Shown in pieces: positions 15,076 to 30,000 of a stretch of DNA of 64,000 nucleotides. The stretch covers positions 682,001-746,000 of the forward strand of contig JAPWGK010000002.1 in NCBI GenBank assembly GCA_029641185.1, read 5' to 3'. Position numbers and translations under genes: made by a program. The stretch is from Pseudofabraea citricarpa. Its lineage: Eukaryota; Ascomycota; Leotiomycetes; Helotiales; Dermateaceae. The notes beneath the pieces were generated by a model. That model had not been told where the DNA came from. It was given only the letters and a program-made list of their open reading frames with translations, and ran no database searches. Position 1 is the first letter of the stretch. Each line of letters starts with the position of its first letter.

Positions 15076-18000
15076 TAATTATATTAATATACAGTTATTA
15101 TAACTATAATACGACTAATATTAAATTAACTAAAAGTATAATAACTAGAACTAATATTACTAAGGTTATATAAAATATAATAAACTATTAAATTTTAGTT
15201 AATTTAAGAAAAAGAAAAGTTTCTAAGAGGATTAAAAAGATAAAAGAAAATTTAATAATAACTAGAAATATTATATATACTAAAAGCTAGGGTATTAGTC
15301 GAGTAATTATATAAATAAAAAATAAACTAAGATATATATATATTATAAATCTTAAAACTAATATATCTAAGATAATAAATTTAACTAGTTCCTAATTAAT
15401 TTTAAAGATTACTTATTTCGTATAAGAATTATCCTAATATTAAACTCTCTTTTAATAAGAAGATATAATAATTTAACGTATTTATTATTTCTACTTATAG
15501 CTTAAAGATAATAAGTAAGATACTTATTTAGGTTATAAGAATAATAAATAAAAGTAAATATTCTAGTAATACTAGGTATATTAGACTAAGATAAAAAAAA
15601 AAGTTTTTATATAAATATTTCTTAATCGATTTTATTAAAAATAATATATAATTTATTAAGATAACCTTAGATAACTAGAAAATAAGTTATCTTCTTATAA
15701 GATAAGATATTCCTAGTCCTTAAATAAAGTTAATAAGAAAGCGGTTATATATAAAATAAATAAGTATATTAATAAGAATAAATATTTATTAGAGATATTC
15801 TAAGATATTATACTAGATATAAAAGTATTAGAGATCTTAATAGTAAGAAAACCTTAGTTTTAAGTATTATAATAATAATATTTAAACTTATAATTATATA
15901 CGAACGATAAAAGTAATATTATATATTTTAGGAAGAAACTCTTAATAATAAAAGAAATTATTAACCTTAAGATATTAATTAGAAATATTATATTTTATAT
16001 TATATTAGCTTTAATATTATTCTTATTTTATATATAAGATATAAATAAGATATTTATATAAATCGATAACCTATAAAATATTTTTATTTAAGGTAAGAAA
16101 ATTATATTTTTAATACGAAAATAAGAATATTTATTTATATTATTAAACTAATTAAAGGTAATTATATTATATTATCTAATAAAATCTAAGCTTTATTAGG
16201 TATATTATAGATTTAGATATTCTTTTATATAAAGATTAATAAAGATTCTTAAGAAAATAAATTAAGATTTTAAGATTCTAATACTTAAGGACCTTATAAA
16301 ATTTTATAAGTATTACTAAATTTATTTTAAATTACTAGGGCGATTTAAATTTATTATTAAGAAAGATATAGATTTTAATTATTTAATAATAATTAATATT
16401 ATATATTTAAATAAAAAACTAGTAATATATATAATTAATAAAGTAATATTATTTAATATAATAAAGTTTCTAAAGAATATAAAAGTAGAAACTATATAAA
16501 ATATACTTCGTATACTATAGATTAATATATATCTTAGTTTATTAGATTTCTTTATATACGATATTAGTATAAACTTTATAATATCTAAGTTTTAATAAAA
16601 TATATTAGTAATAATAACTAAGACTAAGGAAGTTCTTATAAAAGCTTATAATAATATTAGGAAAGTAAAAAGATATCACGTATTTTTATAATATATATAT
16701 AAAATACTTTATATAAAATTAAAAGATAAATAAATTAATAAGAATATTATTCTTTAGATAATTATAAAAGTTATTAATAATTCTATAGGACCTAATAAAC
16801 TAGTACTTATATTATTTATTTTTAGTACTTATCTAAGAATAAGCTAGAATAATACCCTAGTTATATTTATAATAAAGTATAAGAAGATAGTAAACCTAGT
16901 AATATAAAAAGTTAGACGCTTTTATACCTAGTAGTTAGTTAAAAAGATATTAGTTATACGAAATAACTCTTATATAAACTTAGTAATATTATTATTATTA
17001 TAATCGAATATCCTAGTATAAAGAGAAAAATAAGGTTAGAAAAGATTATATAAATTAATTAATATTATAAGTAAGACTTATATTATTAATATATCTTATA
17101 ACCTAATAAATTTCTATTTAATTATTATAAAACCTTTTAACTCGAAGTTATAAGATAATTAACCCTAAGAAGTTAATTATAAGAATATAAGGCTTATATT
17201 AAGAGTAAAAAATAGCTAAAGGATAAAGTTATAAGTATTAGAAGATATTATTTAGACTAAGTAAATTCGTATAATACTTATATAACTAAGATTTATACTA
17301 ATAATTATATTATTATAAAAATTAATCCGTTCTCTTAATAAAAGAATTTCTTATAATAATAAGAAGTCTAATAAGAATTTTATAATCTAATTTTTATTTT
17401 CTTATATATAATATCCTTTTAATAAGTTATCCTAGCTTATATAAAATATAAGTAATATAAGATAAATAATATTATTAGTATATCTAACTTATAAGAAGGT
17501 TAATAATCTTAAGCTTTTAAGATAACTTTAGGAGTTAGGTATTATTATAATACTTAGGTAATTATTTAAGAAATTTACTAGAAAGAAAGTTAAAAGATTA
17601 ATTATAAATAATATTTTTAAATTTATTAGATTTAATTTATAATAATATAAAAGAAGGATTTTTAACTTCTAGTTAATATATAAAGTAAAAGGAAAAGAAA
17701 TAATAACTTTATACGAAAAGACTTATTATATTATTTAAGCTTATAATAATATAAGAAAGTAATTCGTATTAACTTAGTTACTAATAATCTAAAGAGTAAG
17801 CTAGTACTTACTTATCGCTCTTATTATTTTACTTAATTCGTATAAATATACCTTTTATTATTATAATATTACCTAAGTATATATTTAGTTTATTATAGAT
17901 TTAGCTTATTAGATTCTTATATACTTACTAAAAGAAATCTAATACTAATACCTAAAGGATATAATTATAATAATAAGAAAGCTATTATATAATATTCTAG

Positions 18001-18449
18001 AGATAAGTATATATTAGTAGGTAATATATTATAAGTATTATATTAACTAATTATAAATATAAATATTTACGTACGATTTATACCTACTTATTTCTAACTC
18101 TAAAGCTTTTAGAATTATAAGTATATAAACTAATAATATATTAATCTTAGGTAATAATACGTTTATTAACTAAGAGGAAAAAGAGCTAAAAAAGACTAAC
18201 TTCTTAGTAAAACTATTAGAAATACTTATATACGAAATATCTTTAATATTTAATAAGTATATCCTCTAATAAAATTATAATAATTTCTTATTATTACTCT
18301 AAAAGGGGTAAGATAAGAAGATATAACTTATTAACCTAGATTTACCCTCTAGTTAGAAGAATTACTAATAATAATATACCTAAGATATATATATAATAAG
18401 TATTTATTAACCTAAAGTTACTTTTAATCTTTTTATTATTACTTAATAT

Positions 18450-18641
18450 TATAATAAAGTATAATATATACTATCAAGTATATAATAAACAAATAACTAA
18501 AAGGGAATAATAAGAGTAATATAATAAAAGAAGAATATAATATTATTTAAAAGATTATAAATAACTATAAAAATATAAAGCCTTTAGCTTAGAATAACTA
18601 AAACCTAAATATAAATCTATAAGAAGCTTTACTTTATTATA
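18450..18641 (-). repeat. 3' LTR of element B
   Basis: A 192-bp LTR in reverse orientation, starting tataataaag and ending actttattata. The sequence inward of it (tacgttcctactttaaatat) matches the complement of the bases just inside element A's 3' LTR, which fixes it as a 3' LTR of the same family. Confidence 0.9.
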
Positions 18642-19786
18642 TACGTTCCTACTTTAAATATATAATCGTCTTATAATCACCTAGTAACTCTACTTAAGAA
18701 TTAAAACTTAACTTTCTCCTAATAATTATTATTTTACTTACTCTACCTCCTTAGTAAATAATAATCCTTCTCGCCTAGCTTCTTTTAACTTATCTTCTTC
18801 TAACTCCTTTATATCCGGTTTTATTACTAGTATAAGAATATCTTATTACTCCTAGTATCTCTTATAATAAAAGTACGATTTATCTCTAAATAATTATATC
18901 TCCTTTTTTCTTACTAGATTAAATACTTCTAGTATCTTTTCTATTACCTTTTAATATTATTCTCTAATAAAAGTATAAGCTATAACTTGATTTAGGCTAA
19001 GTAAAAGATTATACTTTATAATTACTACTAGTAAGCTTTATTTTCTTTAGTATATAAAAGTATCTAATAATATACCTAGGTTATATAACTTAATAATAAT
19101 AAGGAACTAATACGAAATAATCTTATACTAATTAGGTAATCTAAAGAGTATTATCTTAGGTATTATAAAATCTTAATATATTTATACTAGTTATAATTAT
19201 ATATCTCTCTCTTATACCTTAAAGCTTTTCTTATCTACTTATATCCTAATAAACTAAGGTAATATAATATATTAAATTTTTATTATAAGTCTTATTATCT
19301 TATATAATAATAATAATAATATAATCCTAACTTTACTAGGCTTATATAATATTATCTTCTAGTTAATATCTAATACTTATATATTCTCCTTAGTAAATAT
19401 TTTATTACTAATTTAATATATAAACTTATTAGTCTCTTATCTTTTATCTTTAATCTAGTCTTATTATTATCCTAACTTATATTATATACCTAGGAGTATA
19501 AATATATAATTATTATCGTTCTTTTTATCTAATAATACGATTCCCTAAATTATAATAGCTTCTTATTCTTTTCTAAGTAGATTAGGTATATTAAGGTTAA
19601 TATAAGTAAAATATATATTATTATTAGATTATAAATACTTTATATAATATAAGTATAAGATTAATCTTTATATATAATCTGATTATAATATTACGTATAA
19701 TATATAATACGTAAGATCTTATTATATAAGTTATTATATAATAAAAAAGAATATATTATATAATTACCTAATATTCTTATAATTAT

Positions 19787-20088
19787 TATAATAAAACGAT
19801 AAATATTAGGGTATATCTGAATTTATAATATTATAAATATAACTAGTAATTAATATAATATATATAATTATATATAAGATATATTTAGTAATTAAATTAA
19901 TAGTTATAAAGGTAGGAGGTAAAAGAAATAATTAATTAATTATAATAATAAAGTATAAATTAATTATATATAGCTCCTAGAACGCTTAAAAAATACTTAT
20001 AAAGCCTTTATATAATAATACCTAAGATAATAATAACTCCTTATAAAAGTAAAGAAAATAATAAAATTAAGTATATAATCTTATTATA
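19787..20088 (-). repeat. 3' LTR of element D
   Basis: A 302-bp repeat aligned without gaps to 32969-33270. Every mismatch I found is C/T or G/A. Target duplication ttat precedes it. Confidence 0.88.
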
Positions 20089-23000
20089 TTTATTCCTTAT
20101 ATAATAGCCTTTCTTATAATATTATTAGGTATCTCTTATCTTTAATAAATTAAAGTTAAGGTATAAGATATATATCTCTTATAACTCTAGGTTATTATAA
20201 TCCGTTTTTTTAATTATCTTCTAAAAAATAATCTTATAATTCTTAGATTATTTTTCTCTTATAATAAATAAACTCGTATTTTTCTAATAAATACTCCTAA
20301 TAACTAGTTAAATTATTCTTAGCTCGGATCTCTTATAAGAATTATTACTCTTAGTATAAAATTAAGCGTTTTAATTATAAAAAATCCCTTAACTTAAGAT
20401 ATAAAGTTATAATTCTTTTTTCTTTTCGTTTAAATATATTATAAACTTTAATATTTATTATTTTATTTTTAAAGATTAATTTAATATTATATTCTTTCTT
20501 TTAATTATAATTATAATATTTATTTTTTATTATATAAAAAAAGAATATTTTAGTTAAATTACCTTTTACTTATAAATTCTTTTATTTTCTTTATTTAAAC
20601 TAAAATAAAATATCTTTATAACTTTAATTTTATAATATTTTACTAAGTTTTTATTATTTTTTTCTTTTAATTTCTAATATATCTACTTCTTCTCTTTTAG
20701 ACCTAGTAAGTTTTTTATAATCTTTATTCCTAGTTCTTAAATTATTTATTATTAACTTTATTATATAAGTTAATAATATATATTAATCTACTTTTATACT
20801 AATTATTTCTTATATTATAATCTTAATTTAAGTATAAAACTTTTAATCTTATTCTTAAGAAACTAGTTATAAATTATTTTAATATAATAAGTTTATTTTT
20901 CTTTCTTTTATTATCTTTTATAAAAGCTTAATAAAAGTTCGTATAATTAATTATAAGCGCTTATATTAAATATAAGAACCTATTATTATAATAAAAATAA
21001 TATATATACTAGTATCCTTTTATATAAGTTTTTTATTTTATTTTATTTTATAAAAGTTTTACTAGATTATCTTATAAAAGATAAATAATATTTTATTAAG
21101 ATATTTTATATACTAAGTAATTATAAGGATATTTATTATTTTAAATAAGTATACGCTCTAAATTATTATATCTAAGCCTAAGCTAACTCTTATATAAATT
21201 ATCTTTATCTTAAAAGAGAAAATAATTATAAATACTAATAAGTTAATAAATATATATTTTAACTTAGTTCTAATATCCTTAGATTTTATTATCTTATATA
21301 ATACTCTTAATAAGCTTAAGAATAAGTTTTATCTTACTAAATAATAAGCTATCTTTAAGCTAATAATAAAATATTAGTATAAACTTTATATAAAGCTAAG
21401 CTTACTTAAATACCTTTTTATTTTTAATAATTTAATTATTTCTAATAATCCTAAGAATATATAACTTATATAATAAGAGGCTATTAATAAAGTAGCCTAG
21501 TAATAAGCTAAGACTCTTATAACCCTAGAGTATAATTACTTCTTATTTAATATACTTAATAATAAAAATAAAATAATAGCTTTTATCTTTAAAATTTTAT
21601 ATAATATATTTCTAGAAAAAAACTTACTCTAGGTATTAAAAGATATATATTATAAATTAGATTTATTTAATAATACTTAAAATTCTTTATTAGAATATTA
21701 TAATTATCTAATTATTATTTATAAGTTTTATTATATTACTTTTATAAAACTTACGCTTACTTTTATAAATTCCCTAGCCTTATTATTTATTATCTAGCTA
21801 CTAATTTTAGTTTTAGGAGAAAGTTCTAAGTTAAGAAGATAAGAAAGAGATTATATCTAATATCTTATTTAACTTTTTAAATAAGAATAAGTTAAAAGTA
21901 AGAAAATATTTTTATAATCGCTTAAAAAAGATCTTAGCTTTATAAAAAAGCTTTTATACTAAGAAATAAGAAAAAAAGCTCTAGTTTATTAACTACCTTC
22001 TAGTAAGTTTATCCTTTTACTTAATAAAATCTTACTAAGTATTAACTAAGTATTTATAAAACTTAATATATAATATAAAGAACTTATTTTATATTTATTA
22101 AAAGAAGAAGGTTATTATTAGTAATCTTAAGTTTATTTAGAAAAAGCTTCTAAAGTTTATAGATATTATCCTAAAAGATTAGGTTTATAATTTAGAATAA
22201 TACTTAGACTTTATAATTAAGAAGATTATTTTAGTAACTCCTAAGTTAAAAGATAATTAATTATTAAGTAATATAAACTTTCTATCTACTAATATTTTAA
22301 CTCCTAGTTATTAAACTTAATTATAAAGTTAAGCTTTAATTTAATCTCTTATTTTTAATATTAAAATTATATTACTTATTATTCTAATTAAATTAAAAGA
22401 AGATTAATCTAATATTCTAATTAAGAAGTATAAGTAATTATATTATTAGGTTAAGTTACGCCTACTTTTATAAGTTAAGAAAAAGGATAATAAGATTATA
22501 ACTTTAAAAGATCTAGTTATAAATCTAAAAGATAATATAAGTATTTCTAAGAATATTATTATTTTTTTAGTTAATAAAGATATTAACCCTTTTAATACTA
22601 GTAACTTTAATTATATTAATAAAGCTATTAATTAATAAGCTAAGAATATAAGTATAAATATTAATAATAATTCTTATAATAAAAATAATAACTAGGAAGA
22701 AGAAAAAGAAAAAAAATCTCTTTTTATTTTCTTATCTTATAAAATATACTCTTAGTAAGGAATCCTTATATACCTAAAAAATATTCTAAAGCGTTTTTTT
22801 AGTCCTAATAATAACTAGATCTTTTTATTTTAAAGTAATTATATTATAATACTTTTAATATTACTTTTACTTTTTTATTATCTTCTAGAAAGCTAAAAGC
22901 TCTTATAAAACCGTTTTTATATTCTCTTTATATTAAGAGAGTCTTTTTTATACTTATTATATTACTTAATTATTCTTATTTTTTAGGTAATAAATATTAT

Positions 23001-26000
23001 TTTTATATTATTAGTTCTAATTACTTAAAATATTATATTTATATAAGTAATTTATTTCTAACTTATATAATCTTAGCTAATATTATCTTAGCCCGAGTAT
23101 CTTAATAAGCTAAATATCTTTATTCTTAAAATTCGAAATAAGATATTCGTATTATATTATTTTTATAATACTAAGAATAAAAAAGATAAAATAACTAAGA
23201 GACTAAATAAGTATTTAAGCGACCTCTAGATTTTAGTTAATATTACGTGCGATTTAAAATAAATTATACTAGTAATTTATAATTACTTTTATAAGAAGAA
23301 CCTTTTATTATTTCCTAAGGGTTACTTAGAGTTTTATAAAACTTATAAAAAGTATAATAAAACTCTAGAAGTCCTTAAGAAAGCTAATTATATAAAAAAG
23401 AAGCTTATTACTAATACTTCTATTATTATTATCCTTATATCTATCTTTATTATTACTTTTATTAAACCTAATAATAATAATAATTAAGATAAATTAATTT
23501 ATTTTTATAATAACTTTAATAAGTTTAAGAAGTTTACTAAGAAGACTTTATATACGATCTAGGAGTCCTAATAAGAAATCCTTTTGTATTTTACTCTTAT
23601 AAAGTTTTTACTTAAGCGTTTATAATAATAGATTATTTCTAGGTTTAGAGTTCTTATTTTTTAATATCTAGTCTTATATATAATTATATATTTAGATAAA
23701 TAAATAGATTTATACTTATAAAATTAAAGTATTATTTTACTTAATAATTTATAATATTCGTATCTTATATTTATATAAATTTTATTTAAAATTATTTAAA
23801 GAATTATCTAGATAAACTTATTAATAATACCTAGAATACTTAATATATACTTAGTAAGAACTCCTAAAATCTTATTATAACTTTTAATCCCTAAAAGACT
23901 TTTTATAATTTAAGGACTTTCTTTTTTTTCCTCTTATATATTAGTCGTCCCTTAATTATAAAAAAGAAATTTAAATAAAAAAATAATACTTAAATTAAGA
24001 AAATAAAATTAAACTTAAATAAATAATATATAAAAATAATAATAATAATATAAAAGGAAATTTATTAGTAAAATATTAAATAAAAGGAGTTATTAAAAGA
24101 TATTTAAACCTTAAACTAAATATAATTCTTCTTTTAAAATATTAGGTATTAAAATATTATAAATTAGATTATAAATAAAAAAGATACCTTAGAAAAAAGT
24201 ATCTTATTCTTAGTTCTTTATATATTATTATTAGTATATTATAGCTAATTTCTTATCTTATTATTATTATTAGCTTTTTTTTATATAAAATTAATTCTTA
24301 TTATTTATTAAGTTTTTATTATCTAAAAATCTCTTTTATATAAGTAGCTTATATAATTACTTAGGATTATATAATAAAAGCTTTTTCTAGTACTTTTTCT
24401 TTAGTATCTTTAATAATTATATTAATCTTATTATTACTAGCTTCTTCTAAAAAGATTTCTTATATATTATCTTATTAACTTATTTTAGCTAATATTTAAG
24501 AAATTAGCTTAGGATTATTAGGTTATTTTTATAATTATATAAGTACTTTTAAAAGACTAGGTAAGTTATTAGTAAGCTTTATCTTAGGGCTTAGTAAAGA
24601 CTTATTAGGGTTTCTAAGGTCTAGATATATTAGTATTTTAATAATAACCTCGTCTTTAGAAGACTTAATATTATTAGTAAGAATATAAATATCTTTTTTT
24701 TAAATAAATTTCTTTAATTTATATCTTATATAAGTATTATAAAAAGAAGTTATATTTATTTTACTAAGCTAATAAATATCCTTCTTATTATTAGCTTTTA
24801 AAATTATATATAAGTCTTTTTACCTAAAATTAAGCGCTTATTATTTTAATATATTAGCTTCTTATATAATATTAAATATAAGAATAATATCTTTTTTAAG
24901 AAATAATTCTTTTTATAAGATATAATTATAATTAGTAGCTTTTTTTAATTCTTAGCGTTTATATTATTTTATTAGTAAAACCTCTAATATATATTTATTA
25001 TAAATTTTAAGTTACTTAATATATAAAGTAATTAAAGACTTTTTATTTATCTTCTTAATTAGGTTTTATCTTAGATATTATTATATTAGGTATTTACTTT
25101 TAATAATAAATATAACCTTAAAGCTAAACTATAAATAAAATATAATAAGTCTTATAAGAGCTTTTATTATAATATTATCTATAAAGTAGATTTTCTTAAT
25201 ATATCTTAGCTAATTCTTAAATATCTTATTTATAATCTTAGAAAAGATTATTTTTATATTAAAGTAATCTTTTTTAATTAAGCCTTAAGTATAAGGATTA
25301 TAAGTACTTACTTATATCTTAATAAACTTAAGCTTAAATATAAGATTATTAAGGCTTCTCTAGTTCTTAGGCCTTTTATTAATAATAAGGATCTTAAATA
25401 TATTATAAATATAAAGAATATTCTCTTTAATAAAAGTAGTAATATAAGTAAAATCTATCTTAAAGATAATATACCTTATAATTATATCTAATACCTTCTT
25501 ATACGTATTAATAATAAAAGACTTTCTTATACTTAATAAGAGATTAGTAATATCTAGATATTATTTATAATATATATATAATACTCTAATTATATAAATT
25601 ATCTTATAAGTAATATTATATAACTTAAATTAATACTAGGAATATAATATTATATATACCTTTACTTACTTATAATATCTTTCTTAGAAGTAATATTTTA
25701 TTACTTTTATATATATTACCTCTTATCTCTTATATATCTTTTTATTATATAAGTTCTTAATAATATCTACTTATTTTTTTAGATTATTAATAATATATTA
25801 TTTATACTTACTCCTAGTAGGTTTTTATTATAATATATTTTAGTATACTTAGAATCTTATAATATATTATTAAAATACTAATTATTCTTCGTTTCTAATA
25901 TTAACTAATCTCTTAAGAGTTATAAGAAATATTATAATTTATTTTAACTTAAGACTTTACTTACTCTAGAGAATAATATTTATTTTAGTATTTAAGTAAA

Positions 26001-26114
26001 TATAAGATCTTAAAATAAGTATTATTTAAAAAAAGCTAAGTTAAAAGATAATATAATTATTAATTTCTTCTTCTTACTTTTTATCTTTAAGTTTCTCTTT
26101 TATAATAAGATAAT

Positions 26115-27090
26115 AAGATAATATATTTATAGTTTTATTCTTCTTACTAGATATATATATAACCTTAAAGTTAAATAACCGAATCTAGGTAATTTATCTT
26201 ATTAATAATATACTAGGTATATCTAAAGTAATATTATTAAGCTAAGCGATAAATATATTAGTATTTATCTTAAGAGTAAAATATACCCTAATAATATATT
26301 CTTTTATTTTCTTAAATATCTTAAGAATATCTTTATACTTATATTTAATAATATTATAATTATACTTAGTTAAATTTTATATCTTTAACTTATATTTACT
26401 TAGATATTTCTTCTTATCTTTATTATCCTAAGAAAATATATCTTCTTAGTTATCTAAACTTATATTAATAATAATATAGATTATTCTTACTCTAAGCTTA
26501 TAATTAATTATAATAAGATAAGAAGCTTTTACTAATATCTTAATAAGCTTTAGTTTAGCCCTCTAATATTTCTTATCTTACTTAAATATTATATTCTTTT
26601 TTAATAAATTATATAATAACTTTATAATAAGTATAAAGATTTTAACCTAGATATAATAATATATATAAATTCCTAAGAAAATATAAATCTTTTTTATATT
26701 AATTAGATCTAGCTAATTAACTAGCTTTATAATCTTTATATTAATAAGCGATTTATTCTTAGGCTTATAAATAAATCTAATAACTTTAATATCTTTTATA
26801 TAAAACTTAGACTTAGGATTAATAATTAAACTTATCTTCTTAAGCTTAAGTAATATCTTATTAAGGTTTTATATATATTTTATTATAAATTATTAAACTC
26901 TTAGAAGAACTTTTTTATTATTATATTATAAATAAGATTTTTTAATACTAATATTATTAAGAAATAATTTAGTAATATAAGAATTTAGGAAAAAGAATAT
27001 TTTAGATATAATATATATAAACTAAGCTACTAAATTTATTATATTTTATATAAGAGTAATAGCTCTTAGTAGTTTAATATTATTTATAAA
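26115..27090 (-). pseudogene. Relic of reverse transcriptase-RNase H in element D
   Basis: On the - strand, 27090-27073 reads F-I-N-N-I-K, a mutated F-x-D-D core. The frame around 26169-26115 reads F-K-V-I-Y-I-S-S-K-K-N-K-T-I-N-I-L-S, the mutated end of RNase H (Y-I-P-G-K-K-N-x-A-A-D-x-L-S). The spacing is about 0.95 kb. The RNase H motif is clear; the RT call is weaker. The sequence differs from A and B (K-K-N-K instead of N-K-Y-I), which supports a separate family. Confidence 0.65.
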
Positions 27091-30000
27091 AAAAGCGGTT
27101 AAGTTTTTATTTTACTTAGCTAATAAAATCTAATTATAATTAGAAAATAAATCGATTAAGCTAATAATCTAAAAATATATAAACTTTTTTATAAAAGAAT
27201 CTATTAATAAAAGAAGATTAGTATCTCTAATTATTATTATATTATATTTTATAATTATACTTATAAGTTTATATTTATTTGATTTTTCTTTTATAACTAG
27301 AAATTATAGGTTTTTATATAATTTATAATAGCTTTCTAGTATATTATTAGTAATACGCTCGCTTATTATCTTATATATAATCTTATAAAATCTCTTAGTA
27401 ATTAGAAAGTTTTATATTTATTATATTTTATATAATATTATCCTAATTTCTTATAACTTAGTAACTTCTAGCTTTATAAGTCTTTTCTTTAATTAATTAA
27501 ATAAGAATATTCTTTTTTTATTATAAAATATCTCTTAGAATATCTCTTTTTTTTTTAAGATTAATATATTACCTATAAATAAGCTTTATATTCTTTTTAG
27601 TATAAGTTTTTAGCTTTTTAGAAACTTTATATATTAAGACTCGAACTAATTATTATAAGAACCTAGAATAATTAGTAGCTTTTTTATTAACTTAATAATT
27701 TTCTTTTAATTATTAAGATTAAATAGCTTAACTCTTATATTTTTTTTAAGATTTATAAGTCTTATTTTTTAGGCCTTTTACTTATAAAAAGTTAAGATTT
27801 TTCTTTTATATCTTATCTTAAAAAAAGAAAGTATTATATTTTTATAAAATACTTATAATCTTAATAACCTTTTAAGACTAATAATATATAAATTATTTTT
27901 TAGGAAGAAAAGATTCTATAAAGTTACTCTTATTATTCTTTTACTCTTAGGTACCTTAGGCTTATTTTCTAATATTAAGGTTTCTAAGAGAATTAATAAA
28001 ATACTTAGTAAGCTTCTAGTAAGTATTTATTAAGCTCTCTTAAGTCTTAGAGCTTTAACTAAGAAGGCTTTCTTAAGCTTATAATTTAGCTTAAGTATTC
28101 CTCGAATCTTTTTATATTTCTTTTATCTTAATAATAAATATAATAAAATATTAGCTTTCTTATTTATATTTATATTTATAAGTATATTATAACTTTTTAT
28201 TATTTTCCTTATATTAAGCTCGTCTTTCTTTTCTTTTAGTAAGATTTCTTATATATATTTAAGAGGTTTATTTATATATCTTTTAACTTATTTCTCTTAT
28301 AATAAATTAATACCTAGTTTTCTAAGTTATTCTTAGAGTTTAAGTTATCTTTTAGATCTTATTATTATATTACTTAGGTCTTAAACTTATAAGTAATAAT
28401 ATAAAGATATAAAAGCTTAATCTTATTAATATTATTATTAGTTATAATTTATATCTTATAATCTTTTTTTAAGCTTTATTCTAAGCTCGCTTTTATCTTA
28501 TATATAAATAACTACCTAAGTATTAAGTCTATAGCCTAATTATTATATTATATAAATATATAAGATTACTTATATATTACTAATATCTAGTTATATATTA
28601 TTATAAACCCTAAGGATTACTTAAGATATTCTCTTATAATTAATAATTATAAGATTTTTTTCTTTCCTAATACTAAGACTAGTTTTTCTTTAGATATTAT
28701 AAGTTATAATATTAATCTTAGTACTTATATTTATTATACTTATTACTTATATTAACTTCTAATTATTATAACTATAAATAATAACTAGTAAATATAAGCT
28801 ATTAATATAATATAATAAAATATTAACTCTAGTAATTATATTTTATATAAGAAAGCTTATATTTATATAAAGTCCTAGCTCTTTAACCTTTAGTATATTA
28901 ATTTAAATCGTATTACTTAGAAGTTAGTAATAGCTAATTCTTATAACTTAAGCTAGATTTATTTAATTAAAAATAAAAGCTTATTTATATATAAGTATAA
29001 TTATCTAATTTATAATTATATATTATATTTTAAGTATCTTAGCTTATAAGATATAAGACTTATATTTCTTCTTTTCTTAGCTTTAGTAACTTCTAAGGTT
29101 TTATTATTATCTAGCCTAGTTATATTAAGTTCTTAATAAAGGTTTCCTAAGTACTTAGGAGCTTCTTATTATACCTAGATATCTTAGTATTAATTAGTTT
29201 ATATTAGTAAAATACTTACTTTAAAGTATCTAAATTTATAATTCTAGATACTAGAATAATAAACTTAATAATTTTCTTTAGCTTCTTAGTATTCTTTTAG
29301 ATACTTATATTTAACTTAATTTTCCTAAAGATATTAATAACTACTAGGGTATCTCTTAGGCTTATAAGTATAATAATAAGAGTATTAAGTATAATTTACT
29401 TAATCTTATTATTTTTACTTATTATAACTAGTTATAACTAATAATAAGAGTTTAGCTTTTCTTTAAATTTAGTAACTAGTATTATATACTAGAAAGTTAT
29501 AATATTATCTTATATACTAATAAAGCTAGTTATAATATCTTTCTTCTTATATTTATAGATCTTAGTAAGCTTATATTTACTTATCTTAATATTAATATTA
29601 GATTTAGATCTTTATATTCTTCTTAAGCTAAAATATCTTAAATTAATTATAATAAGAAATCTTATTATTATTATAATATAAATATTACTTTTTAGTAAGA
29701 ATATCTTAAGATATCTTAGCTTTCTAAAAGAATATTAAATTAGATCTTATAAGTCTAAGATATATCTAGTTATTACTTTTATCTTTATAAACGATTTTAA
29801 CTTTATATAATAAGTAAGTATTAGGTAATTACTAGAAAAGTAAAAGTACTTATTATAATACTAATAAATATAATCTTAATCTATAAAATTAAATTATTAA
29901 TAGCTAGTTTATAAAATACTAATATAAATACTAGTATTAGGATTTATACTTATTATATAACTCGAATTATACTTATAATTATACCTTTTATTATATAATA

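Noticed and set aside
1853..18641. Pairing of the LTR at 1853 with the one at 18450 as one element
   Set aside because: They are in opposite orientation; direct partners of equal length exist at 46328 and 43110, and the internal flanks match those partners.
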